A stretch of 64,000 nucleotides of DNA from Artocarpus heterophyllus (lineage: Eukaryota > Streptophyta > Magnoliopsida > Rosales > Moraceae): the NCBI GenBank assembly GCA_025403435.1, contig CM046333.1, positions 31,455,521 to 31,519,520 of the forward strand. Direction: 5' to 3'. The position numbers were made by a program, and so were the translations under genes. Below the pieces are notes generated by a model. The model saw nothing but the letters and a program-made list of their open reading frames with translations, did no database searches and was not told the origin of the DNA. Position 1 is the stretch's first letter, and the number at the start of each line of letters is the position of its first letter. Positions 22,872-33,526 of this stretch are shown in pieces.

Positions 22872-23670
22872 TGATACGAACCACGCCACGAACTGACGCG
22901 ACCCTAACCGAAGTTGGTTTCCAAGATCAACTTTCTAACCGGTTTTGGATAGAACCGCGACCCGATGCCCAACAATAAGCACGAACCTTGGTATGTGAGG
23001 ACGCCACAATCAGCTATGGAGAGACCGATTGATAAGTCTTGGTATGTGAGGACGCCACAATCAGCTATGGATGGACTGATTGATAAGTCGATGAATGCCA
23101 CGGAAATTTCCGATAAGTTCGAATAGTTCGTTTAGGAACCAAAGAGAATTAAACCTCAAAATTATGTGTTATTACTTGTCTCCATTGATTGAAATTCGTT
23201 ACAATTATATAGGGGTTCCTATGCGAATTTTCAGCCCCTAATTCCCATGGAAATTTCGGGAAACTCAATTAACAAAAGTCAAATCTAGACTAAATAAGGA
23301 AAGTTCCCTTAATGGCTTAAAAGCCTTACAATAATAGAAATACCAGAAACGGAAAAAAGGAAACTAGACATTAAAAGGTCAAAACTAATTCTTCTCGCCA
23401 TGTGTCGCCTCAAAATGGGAAAGTAACTGAAATGGAAATTACTCAATCCCTTCTATAGCTTGAATCACGCATTTATTGGTCTGATTTTCGCATGCAATTC
23501 CCTCAATGGGCCTCCATGCAATGGCTTGAGCCCAAGTTGCTTGAATCAGCCCAATAAGCGTTTCTTTGAACTTCTTCGCACGAGCTCTCGTAACTGGACC
23601 AATGGGAACTTGAATTGGATCTGAAAAAGTCTCCCACGTGCTCTTGCTTGTGCTAACGATGTCCTCATCA
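22872..23670 (-). repeat. A1 3' LTR
   Basis: Contains the last 76 codons and stop of the A1 polyprotein (23439-23670). Preceded on the coding strand by the purine tract ending GAGGGGAA. Two hairpin units near 22990-23090. Confidence 0.96.
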
Positions 23671-26600
23671 TTCCCCTCCTCTTGAAAAGGATTTGTCCTC
23701 AAATCATCGCCTGCATCAAAAGGACTTAGGTCAGAAACATTAAAGGAGGCACTTACACCATACTCACCTGGCAAGTCTAGCTTGTACGCATTATCATTGA
23801 TCCTTTCGAGAACTTGAAAAGGACCGTCCCCTCTAGGCAATAGCTTGGATTTCCTTTGTTCCGGAAACCGTTCCTTGCGTAAGTGCAACCACACCCAATC
23901 ACCGGGTTCGAAGACGAGCTTGTGACGCCCTTTGTTGGCTTGTTCAGCATATTGTTTAGTCCTTCGCTCGATGTTGAGTCTTGCCTTCTCGTGTATCTGC
24001 TTAACAAGATCAGCTTTTCTTTTTCCATCTAAATTCACATGCTCAGACAAAGGTAATGGCATTAAATCCAAAGGAGTTAAAGGATTAAAACCATAAACAA
24101 TTTCAAACGGTGAAAATTGTGTAGCAGAATGAACAGATCGATTATAAGCAAACTCAACATGTGGTAAACACTCCTCCCATGTTTTGATGTTCTTTTTAAT
24201 GACAGCCCTTAACGAAGTGGACAAGGTTCTATTCACAACTTCTGTTTGACCATCGGTTTGAGGGTGACAAGTAGTTGAAAACAATAGCTTAGTCCCTAAC
24301 TTAGCCCACAAAGTCTTCCAAAAGTAGCTTAAGAACTTGGTGTCCCTATCAGAAACAATTGTCCTAGGCATACCATGAAGTCTCACAATTTCCCTAAAGA
24401 ACAAATCAGCAACATTGGAAGCATCATCTGTCTTATGGCATGGAATAAAATGAGCCATCTTTGAAAACCTATCCACAACCACAAATATTGAGTCTCTTCC
24501 CCGTTTAGACCTAGGCAAACCTAACACAAAATCCATCGAAATATCAATCCAAGGTTCACTAGGTATTGGTAAAGGGGTGTATAAACCATGGGGCTGCACT
24601 CTTGATTTAGCCTGCCTACAAGTTACACATCTACCACAAAGCCTCTCAACATCTCGTTTCATATGTGGCCAATAGAAGTGTTCCTGCAACATAGCTAAAG
24701 TTTTCACTACTCCAAAATGTCCCATCAATCCTCCCCCATGGGATTCCCTCACTAGCAAATCTCTTAATGAACAATTAGGCACACATAATTTATTCTCCCG
24801 AAACAAGTATCCCTCATGCCTAAAGTATTTACCACTAGCAGATCTCTCACAAGCTTGATACTCAGTACGAAAGTCATGGTCATCAGCATATAACTCTTTA
24901 ATGTGTTCAAAACCCAGTAGTTTAGCATTAAGAGTTGAGATTAAGACATACCTGCGAGAAAGTGCATCGGCAACGACGTTTTCCTTACCTTGCTTGTAGC
25001 GAATGACATATGGAAACGTCTCTATGAATTCTACCCAATGAGCATGCCTCTTGTTCAGCTTGTGCTGGCCCTTCAAGTGTTTCAGGGACTCATGATCAGT
25101 GTGAATCACGAACTCCTTAGGCCATAGGTAGTGCTGCCACGTCTCTAATGCCCGAACCAATGCATACATCTCTTTATCATAAGTTGGGTAATTAAGAGTT
25201 GCCCCATTCAGCTTCTCACTGAAATATGCTATTGGTCTCCCTTCCTGCATTAAAACAGCACCAATTCCAACACCTGAAGCATCACATTCAATCTCAAAAG
25301 TTTTGGCAAAATTAGGTAAAGATAACAATGGAGCATTTGTCAACTTCTCCTTGAGTAGCTGAAATGCCTTTTCTTGCTCTTCTCCCCATCTAAACCCAAC
25401 GTTTTTCTTGATCACTTCAGTCAGTGGTGCGGCTATAGTACTGAAATCTTTCACAAACCGCCGGTAGAAACTAGCAAGTCCATGAAAACTCCGTACGTTT
25501 CCCACACTAGTTGGACTCGGCCATTCCTGGATGGCTCGCACCTTTTCTTCATCAACCTGTATACCTTGAGCACTAACAACAAAACCAAGAAACACAAGCT
25601 TATCTGTGCAAAAGGTACATTTCTTGAGGTTAGCATACAACTTTTCCTTCCGCAAAACATCTAAAACAAGTTTCAAATGTTCAATATGTTCATCCAAATT
25701 GCTGCTATAGATAAGGATATCATCAAAATAAACAACGACAAATTTTCCAATAAAAGCTCGCAAAACATGGTTCATTAAACGCATAAATGTGCTAGGCGCA
25801 TTGGTTAAACCGAAAGGCATTACCAACCACTCATACAAGCCTTGTTTTGTTTTGAAAGCCGTTTTCCACTCATCTCCCTCTTTCATGCGAATTTGATGAT
25901 ATCCACTCTTTAGATCAATTTTAGAAAACACACAAGCACCATGCAATTCATCTAACATGTCATCCAAGCGAGGAATAGGATGTCGATACTTTACCGTGAT
26001 GTTGTTGATGGCTTGACAATCAACGCACATCCTCCAAGTCCCATCTTTCTTAGGCACAAGTAAAACTGGTACGGCGCACGGGCTCATGCTTTCTCTCACG
26101 TGTCCCTTCTCCATCAACTCTTTTACCTGCCGTTGGAGTTCCTTTGTCTCCTCGGGATTACTCCTATAGGCTGGTCGGTTTGGGATTGTAGCTCCAGGTA
26201 TGAAGTCGATTTGATGTTCAATCCCACGGATTGGAGGTAAACCTTGCGGTGTTTCCTCGGGAAAGATATCCTCAAAATCCTGCAAAAGAGAAACAACAGA
26301 ACTATGCAAGGTGGAATCAAGATCGTTAGTGTTTAATAACGCCTCCTTGTACATGAGTAAAATCATCGGCTGATTAGAAAACAAAGCTCTTCTCACATCA
26401 CTCTTTCTTGCATAAAAGTTTGTTTTTCTCTCTACTTTTCCCTCATTGGCTGATTGTGAATTCTTTTCAGCCCTCTCAATTTTCTCTCCCTTGCTCTCTT
26501 TGCTCTCCTTTTTCTCGGCCATCTCTTCTTTTTTTCTCTCACTGGCCGAACTCTCTCTCTGCACTCCCACTCTTGATTTTTCTTCACTCTTTATTTTTTA

Positions 26601-28277
26601 ATCACTTTCTCTCTGTAAGCTCACTTGGTCTTCATAGACCTGTTTTGGTGTTAATGGAACAAGAGTGATCGTCTTTTGATTGTGAACAAATGAGTACTTG
26701 TTGGTGAAACCATCATGCTTAACTCGCCGATCAAATTGCCATGGTCTGCCTAACAACAAGTGCCCAGCTTGCATCGGAACCACATCGCACAAAACTTCAT
26801 CTTCATATCTTCCAATGCGAAAAGGAACTAACACCTGTTTATGCACCTTTACCTCACCAGTATCATTTAACCATTGCAATTTATATGGCCGAGGATGCTT
26901 AATTGTTGGCAGCCCTAACTTCTCTACCATGGTTGTGCTTGCAACATTAGTACAACTCCCACCATCAATAATCACACTACATACCTTGTTTTGAACGTGG
27001 CACCTAGTGTGGAAGATGTTTTCCCGTTGCACCTCTTCATCTTCTTCTTTGGCTTGCACACTTAAAGCTCTCCTTGTGACCAACAATTCTCCTTGGACAG
27101 CGCACTCCTCATCGTCGACATCCTCTAATGAAGGCATAGAATCATTGTCCGAATCTTCCTCGGTTTCAATGTCTCCATTGTCCCGCATCACCATAACTCG
27201 TTTGTTCGGACATTGGCTTGCCATATGACCCCTGCCTTGACATTTAAAACATTTAATATCACGAGTCCGAGTAGTGGAAGAATCGGATTTACCTTGATTC
27301 CCATGGCTGGCCACCTCTTGTTTTTGCTCGATCTTTGGCTTGGGGTTGGATTGCTTCTCATCCCTCTTCCATTGGTTGGTTTTCCAAGCCGATATATTCG
27401 GGTTTTGGCTTGGACGTGTGCTACTGCCCCTCCTCATAAGTTGATTCTCAACTTTAATAGCCATGTGCACCATGTCCTCCAACTCCACATAATGTTGCAA
27501 CTCAACGGCATTGTGAATATCTCGGTTCAAGCCCGCCAAAAACCTTGCCATTGTAGCCTCCCGATCCTCCTCTATATTAGCCCGAATCATCATAACCTCC
27601 ATCTCCTTATAGTACTCCTCTACACTCCGGTTGCCTTGCTTAAGGTTTTGTAGTTTGTTGTACAACTCCCGGTAGTAGTAAGTTGGCACAAATCGCTTTC
27701 TCATCACGGTCTTCATCTCTTCCCATGACTCAATAGGTCGCTCTCTATTTCGTCTCCTGTTTATAACAAGCTGATCCCACCAAGTAATAGCATAATCAGA
27801 AAATTCAATTACAGCCAATTTTACCTTCTTTGCCTCAGAATAGTAGTGGCAGTCAAAGATGAACTCCATTTTCTTCTCCCATTCTAGGTACGCTTCTGGA
27901 TTGGATTTGCCTTGAAATGATGGTATCTTCATTTTTATGCCTCTCAAGCTATCATCTTCCCTGTTCCTAACTCCTCTATCCCGTCCAAATCTTCGGTGAC
28001 TACCCACTGAATCTTCTCCTTCGTCAAACTCTTCCCCATCATTCCTATAGTAGTCATCAACCTCTCCTCTAACCGGAACCCTTTCTCGCCTTCGCGCATG
28101 AGGAACATGTTGTGGCTGTTCCACACGTGCATTCTCTATCCGGTCTATCCTCTCATGAAGCTGTCCTATCTCTCCCCTCAATAATCGCCTCATCTCCCCC
28201 AACATTGCTTCCATAAGAAGTTTTGGGTCTGCTGCACCCGAGGTACCCTCATTAGTGTTCTTGCTGTTGTTTGACAT
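23439..28277 (-). pseudogene. A1 gag-pol polyprotein, one premature stop
   Basis: ATG at 28277 (MSNNSKNTNEG) is the first good start; an upstream in-frame GTG is less likely. Gag: core with GIKMKIPSFQGKSNPEAYLE, CCHC knuckle CFKCQGRGHMASQC. Protease: IIDGGSCTNVAS. A TAA at 26598-26600 replaces an AAA Lys that A3 keeps; the frame is otherwise continuous to 23439. In the 1043-residue downstream part: RT with YFDD at 281-284; RNase H D430, D492 and D535; integrase finger H611, H618, C648, C651; catalytic D680, D741, E777 (second spacing 35). Then [13 protein letters not shown], and [13 protein letters not shown] at 991-1003. Codons 968-1043 lie in the 3' LTR. No chromodomain. The role is retrotransposition; the stop separates gag-protease from RT-integrase. 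Confidence 0.95.
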
Positions 28278-28655
28278 TTTCCAAAGGACCTTACCACACT
28301 CCCTTACGTGTTTCACTCGTGAAATGGTTCACTCAATTTCACTCGTGTTTGCACTCAATACTTTCGGCTTTTGTTCACTCAAATGCTCTCGCCTCTATGC
28401 CTTTTTCCACTCTTTAATTCTCACTCAGTTCCTATAAAACTAGTCAAATCAATATCAAAAATTTCCTTGACAATTCACAAATAGATTACCAAAAGACAAG
28501 ACTATAACTGGAACAAAGAATTTAGGCTTTCAAAATCACACCCAAAAGGAACAAAATTTCAGCAAAATTTTTTTTTGGTCTATGCAAGGAATTCAGTTTT
28601 GGATTCCTTAAACAATAAATAACAAGAATCTGAAATAAAAATTTAAGAAAGGTTT

Positions 28656-28692
<37 letters not shown>

Positions 28693-28905
28693 CGGATCCT
28701 CTTGTTTTTCTTCTTTTCCTTCTTTTTTTTTTTCTTTTCGTTTCTTTTCTTTCTTTCTTTCTTTTCTTTTCGGATCTTTTTTTTTTTTTTTTTTTAACCG
28801 ACTTTGATAATGGAAATCAAAAACTCACGAACAATTGAAACAAACAAAAAAAACTAAGAGAACGGATAAGCAAAACCTGATTAGAACCTCGCTCTGATTA
28901 CCAAA
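28278..28905 (-). promoter_or_regulatory. A1 primer site and leader
   Basis: The primer site (complement of 28891-28903) reads TGGTAATCAGAGC, one base longer than the TGGTATCAGAGC of A4. The leader holds a purine-only coding-strand tract (complement of 28660-28796) flanked by GATCC-GAAAAG motifs. GTGGTAAGGTCC lies just before the gag ATG. Confidence 0.8.
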
Positions 28906-29704
28906 TGATACGAACCACGCCAAGAACTGACGCGACCCTAACCGAAGTTGGTTTCCAAGATCAACTTTCTAACCGGTTTTGGACGGAACCGCGACCCGAT
29001 GCCCAACAATAAGCACGAACCTTGGTATGTGAGGACGCCACAATCAGCTATGGAGAGACCGATTGATAAGTCTTGGTATGTGAGGACGCCACAATCAGCT
29101 ATGGATGGACTGATTGATAAGTCGATGAACGCCACGGAAATTTCCGATAAGTTCGAATAGTTCGTTTAGGAACCAAAGAGAATTAAACCTCAAAATTATG
29201 TGTTATTACTTGTCTCCATTGATTGAAATTCGTTACAATTATATAGGGGTTCCTATGCGAATTTTCAGCCCCTAATTCCCATGGAAATTTCGGGAAACTC
29301 AATTAACAAAAGTCAAATCTAGACTAAATAAGGAAAGTTCCCTTAATGGCTTAAAAGCCTTACAATAATAGAAATACCAGAAACGGAAAAAAGGAAACTA
29401 GACATTAAAAGGTCAAAACTAATTCTCCTCGCCATGTGTCGCCTCAAAATGGGAAAGTAACTGAAATGGAAATTACTCAATCCCTTCTATAGCTTGAATC
29501 ACGCATTTATTGGTCTGATTTTCGCATGCAATTCCCTCAATGGGCCTCCATGCAATGGCTTGAGCCCAAGTTGCTTGAATCAGCCCAATAAGCGTTTCTT
29601 TGAACTTCTTCGCACGAGCTCTCGTAACTGGACCAATGGGAACTTGAATTGGATCTGAAAAAGTCTCCCACGTGCTCTTGCTTGTGCTAACGATGTCCTC
29701 ATCA
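28906..29704 (-). repeat. A1 5' LTR
   Basis: 799 bp, same ends as the 3' LTR. It reads directly into A3 pol, so the LTR-borne tail codons extend the truncated A3 RNase H frame (29473-29967). Confidence 0.96.
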
Positions 29705-32700
29705 TTCAGGGACTCATGATCGGTGTGAATCATGAACTCCTTAGGCCATAGGTAGTGCTGCCACGTCTCTAATGCCCGAACCAATGCATACATCTCTTTA
29801 TCATAAGTTGGGTAATTAAGAGTTGCCCCATTCAGCTTCTCACTGAAATATGCAACTGGTATCTCTTCCTGCATTAAAATAGCACCAATTCCAACACCTG
29901 AAGCATCACATTCAATCTCAAAAGTTTTGGAAAAATTAGGTAAAGATAACAATGGAGCATTTGTCAACTTCTCCTTGAGTAGCTGAAATGCCTTTTCTTA
30001 ACGTTCTTCTTGATCACTTCAGTCAATGGTGCGGCTATAGTACTGAAATCTTTCACAAACCGCCAGTAGAAACTAGCAAGTCCATGAAAACTTCGTACGT
30101 TTCCCACACTAGTTGGACTCGGCCACTCCTGGATGGCTCACACCTTTTCTTCATCAACCTGTATACCTTGAGCACTAACAACAAAACCAAGAAACACAAG
30201 CTTATCTGTGCAAAAGGTACACTTCTTGAGGTTAGCATACAACTTTTCCTTCCATAAAACATCTAAAACAAGTTTCAAATGTTCAATATGATCATCCAAA
30301 TTGCTGCTATAGATAAGGATATCATCAAAATAAACAACGACAAATTTCCCAATAAAAGCTCGCAAAACATGGTTCATTAAACGCATAAATGTGCTAGGCG
30401 CATTGGTTAAACCGAAAGGCATTACCAACCACTCATACAAGCCTTGTTTTGTTTTGAAAGCCGTCTTCCACTCGTCTCCCTCTTTCATGCGAATTTGATG
30501 ATATCCACTCTTTAGATCAATTTTAGAAAACACACAAGCACCATGCAATTCATCTAACATGTCATCCAAGCGAGGAATGGGATGTCGATACTTTACCGTG
30601 ATGTTGTTGATGGCTCGACAATCAATGCACATCCTCTAAGTCCCATCTTTCTTAGGCACAAGTAAAACTGGTACGGCGCACGGGCTCATGCTTTCTCTCA
30701 TGTGTCCCTTCTCCATCAACTCACTTACCTGCAGTTGGAGTTCCTTTGTCTCCTCGGGATTACTCCTATAGGCTGGTCGGTTTGGGATTGTAGCACCAGG
30801 TATGAAGTCGATTTGATGTTCAATTCTGCGGATTGGAGGTAAACCTTGCGGTGTTTCCTTGGGAAAGATATCCTCAAATTCCTGCAACAGAGAAACAACA
30901 GAACTAGGCAATGCAGGGTCAAGTTCGTTAGTGTTTAAAAGCGCCTCTTTGTACAAAAGTACAATCATTGGCTGATTTGAAAACAATGCCCTTTTAATTT
31001 CACTGCTTTTCACGTAGAAGTTTGTTTTTCTCTTTGCTTTTCTCTCATTGGCTGATTGTGAATTCTTTTCAGCCCTCTCAATTTTCTCTCCCTTGCTCTC
31101 TTTGCTCTCCTTTTTCTCGGCCATCTCTTCCTTTTTTCTCTCACTGGCCGAACTCTCTCTCTGCACTCCCATTCTTGATTTTTCGTCGCTCTTCATTTTT
31201 TTATCATTTTCTCTCTGTAAGCTCACTTGGTCTTCATAGACCTGTTTTGGTGTTAACGGAACAAGAGTGATCGTTTTTTGTTTGTGAACAAATGAGTACT
31301 TGTTGGTGAAACCATCATGCTTAACTCGCCGATCAAATTGCCATGGTCTGCCTAATAACAAGTGCCTAGCTTGCATCGGAACCACATCGCACAAAACTTC
31401 ATCTTCATATCTTCCAATGCGAAAAGAAGCTAACACCTGTTTATACACCTTTACCTCACCAGTATCATTTAACCATTGCAATTTATATGGTCGAGGATGC
31501 TTAATTGTTGGCAGCCCTAACTTCTCTACCATGGTTGTGCTAGCAACATTAGTACAACTCCCACCATCAATAATCACACTACACACCTTGTTTTGGACAT
31601 GGCACCTAGTGTGGAAGATGTTTTCCCGTTGCACCTCTTCATCTTCTTCTTTGGCTTGCACACTTAAAGCTCTCCTTGTGACCAACAATTCTCCTTGGAC
31701 AGCGCACTCCTCATCGTCGGCATCCTCTAATGAAGGCATAGAATCATTGTCCGAATCCTCCTCGGTTTCAATCTCTCCATTGTCCCGCATCACCATAGCT
31801 CGTTTGTTCGGACATTGGCTTGCTATGTGACCCCTGCCTTGACATTTAAAACATTTAATATCACGATTCCGAGTAGTGGAAGAATCGGATTTACCTTAAT
31901 TTCCATGGCTGGCCAACTCTTGTTTCTGCTCAATCTTTGGCTTGGTGTTGGGTTGCTCCTCATCCCTCTTCCATTGGTTCATTTTCCAAGCGGATGTACT
32001 CGTGTTTTGGCTAGGACGTGTGTTACTGCCCCTCCTCATAAGTTGATTCTCAATTTTAATAGCCATGTGCACCATGTCCTCCAACTCCACATAATGTTGT
32101 AACTCAACGGCATTGTGAATATCTCGGTTCAAACCCGCCAAAAACCTTGCCATTGTAGCCTCCTGATCCTCCTCTATATTGACCCGAATCATCATAACCT
32201 CCATCTCCTTATAGTACTCCTCTACACTCCGGTTGCCCTGCTTAAGGTTTTGAAGTTTGTTGTACAACTCCCGGTAGTAGTAAGTTGGTACAAATCGCTT
32301 CCACATTACGGTCTTCATCTCTTCCCATGACTCAATAGGGTGTTCCCGGTTCCGTCGCCTATTCATTACCAACTGATCCCACCATACAACCGCATAATCA
32401 AAGAACTCAATTGCAGCAAGCTTAACTTTCTTTAACTGTGAATAGTTATGGCAATCAAACACTATCTCCACTTTCTTCTCCCACTCTAGGTAAGCTCCAG
32501 GGTCATTTTTCCCATGGAATGGCGGAATCTTCATTTTAATACCTCCCATATTATTGTCTTCCCGGTCCCTAGCTTCTCTATTCTCATTTCCACACCTAAA
32601 TCTGCCCCTATTTATCGGTGGTTCCTCCAACTCTTCTAATTCATCTTCCTCCGAAAGATCCAATCCACCCCTCTGCCTATTTTGCATATTTTGTGGCTGC

Positions 32701-33443
32701 CTATTACGTGTTCTAGTATCAACCTCATCTAATCTCTCATGAATGGGCTCTAGCGCTCGCGTCAACAGCCGTTCCATTTGCCTCATTAATGCTTGCAACT
32801 GAAGATTGGGAATGTTTTGTTGTGAAATATCATCTTCGGCTTCTCTTTCTTGATTCGGATTTTTTTTTTTTTTAGAACCTGCAAAACAACGTTAGATAAT
32901 AAAGGACCTTACTTCTCTCCCTCACGTGTTTTGCTCTATCACTTGGTCACTCAGTTCACTCGTGTTTCACTCGAATAATTGGCTTTTACCCTCGAATGTT
33001 CTCACCACTCTTGCCTTTTTTTTTTTTTTTTTAACTCACTTATTCTCTCTTTCAGTTCTTTTGGAATTACACAAACAACAATAAAATCTATCCGGCAACA
33101 AATTTAGCAAAACATTTTGATACGCAGTTCAGAATGAAGCAATTTTTTTGCACTATGAGGTGAGGTCAAATTCGGACACCTGGACACTCAAACAATGGAA
33201 AGGAAATAAAAAATTTTAAGGAAGGTCTCCAAACTCTTTTTTTTTTTTTTGAATCCTCTTGATTTTTCTTTTCTTTTTCTTTTCCCTATTTTTTTTCTTT
33301 TCTTTTCGGATCTTTTTTTTTTAAGACTCTAAATTCGACTATTTTTTTTTAAAAATAAAATAGAACCTAAGTTATAAATTAGAATTCATAAACAAAGAAG
33401 GATAGACAAACCTGAGGCTAGAACCGAGGCTACTGATACCAAA

Positions 33444-33526
33444 TGATACGATCCCCGCCAAGAACTGATGCGACCCTAACCAAAATTGGTTTCCAAGATC
33501 AAATTCCTAACCGGTTTTGGATGGAA
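33444..33526 (-). repeat. A3 5' LTR remnant, fused to a CR-B primer site
   Basis: Starts TGATACGATCCCCGCC (CR-A LTR end) three bases after the CR-B primer-site complement TACTGATACCAAA. It is truncated after TTGGATGGAA, where B2 RT continues. Confidence 0.9.

Larger units (their letters stand above)
22872..29704 (-). mobile_element. A1: complete, recent CR-A element (6833 bp)
   Basis: LTRs 22872-23670 and 28906-29704, both 799 bp, differing at about 4 positions by eye (~99.5% identity). Perfect target duplication TTCAG (22867-22871, 29705-29709); removing the element restores the RNase H reading of A3. It has a primer site, leader, single gag-pol frame and PPT, with one nonsense codon. This is the best reference copy of the CR-A family in the window. 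Confidence 0.97.
21264..32870 (-). pseudogene. A3 gag-pol, chimeric, interrupted by A1
   Basis: Coding order from the right: gag N-terminus of CR-B type (PNLQLQALMRQMERLL, GRFRCGNENREARD), switching at about 32337 to CR-A gag (ESWEEMKTVMWKRF onward), a stop near 31898, knuckle and protease (IIDGGSCTNVAS), and the K/E-rich spacer continuous with RT (30636-31796). A stop follows at about 30635 within MC, then RT with YFDD (30138-30632), a frameshift near 30000, and RNase H to 29705. After A1 it continues at 22871 (RNase H end), has a small deletion near 22632, then integrase and the LTR tail to 21264. The CR-B gag ATG is AAA here. Confidence 0.9.
20697..33526 (-). mobile_element. Element A3: CR-A element with a CR-B 5' internal segment (recombinant)
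   Basis: The 3' LTR (20697-21495, 799 bp) and the remaining end of the 5' LTR (33444-33526) are CR-A. Pol and the C-terminal half of gag are CR-A, but from about 32337 rightward gag, leader and primer site are CR-B. The left target site is ATGCG (20692-20696). The 5' LTR was cut to 83 bp by a deletion that also removed part of the right target copy; B2 RT resumes at 33527. A1 is inserted in its RNase H region. Confidence 0.92.

Noticed and set aside
28660..28796. Long T/C tract as microsatellite or transcription terminator
   Set aside because: It is the complement of the A/G leader tract at a fixed position in every CR copy, thus part of the element.
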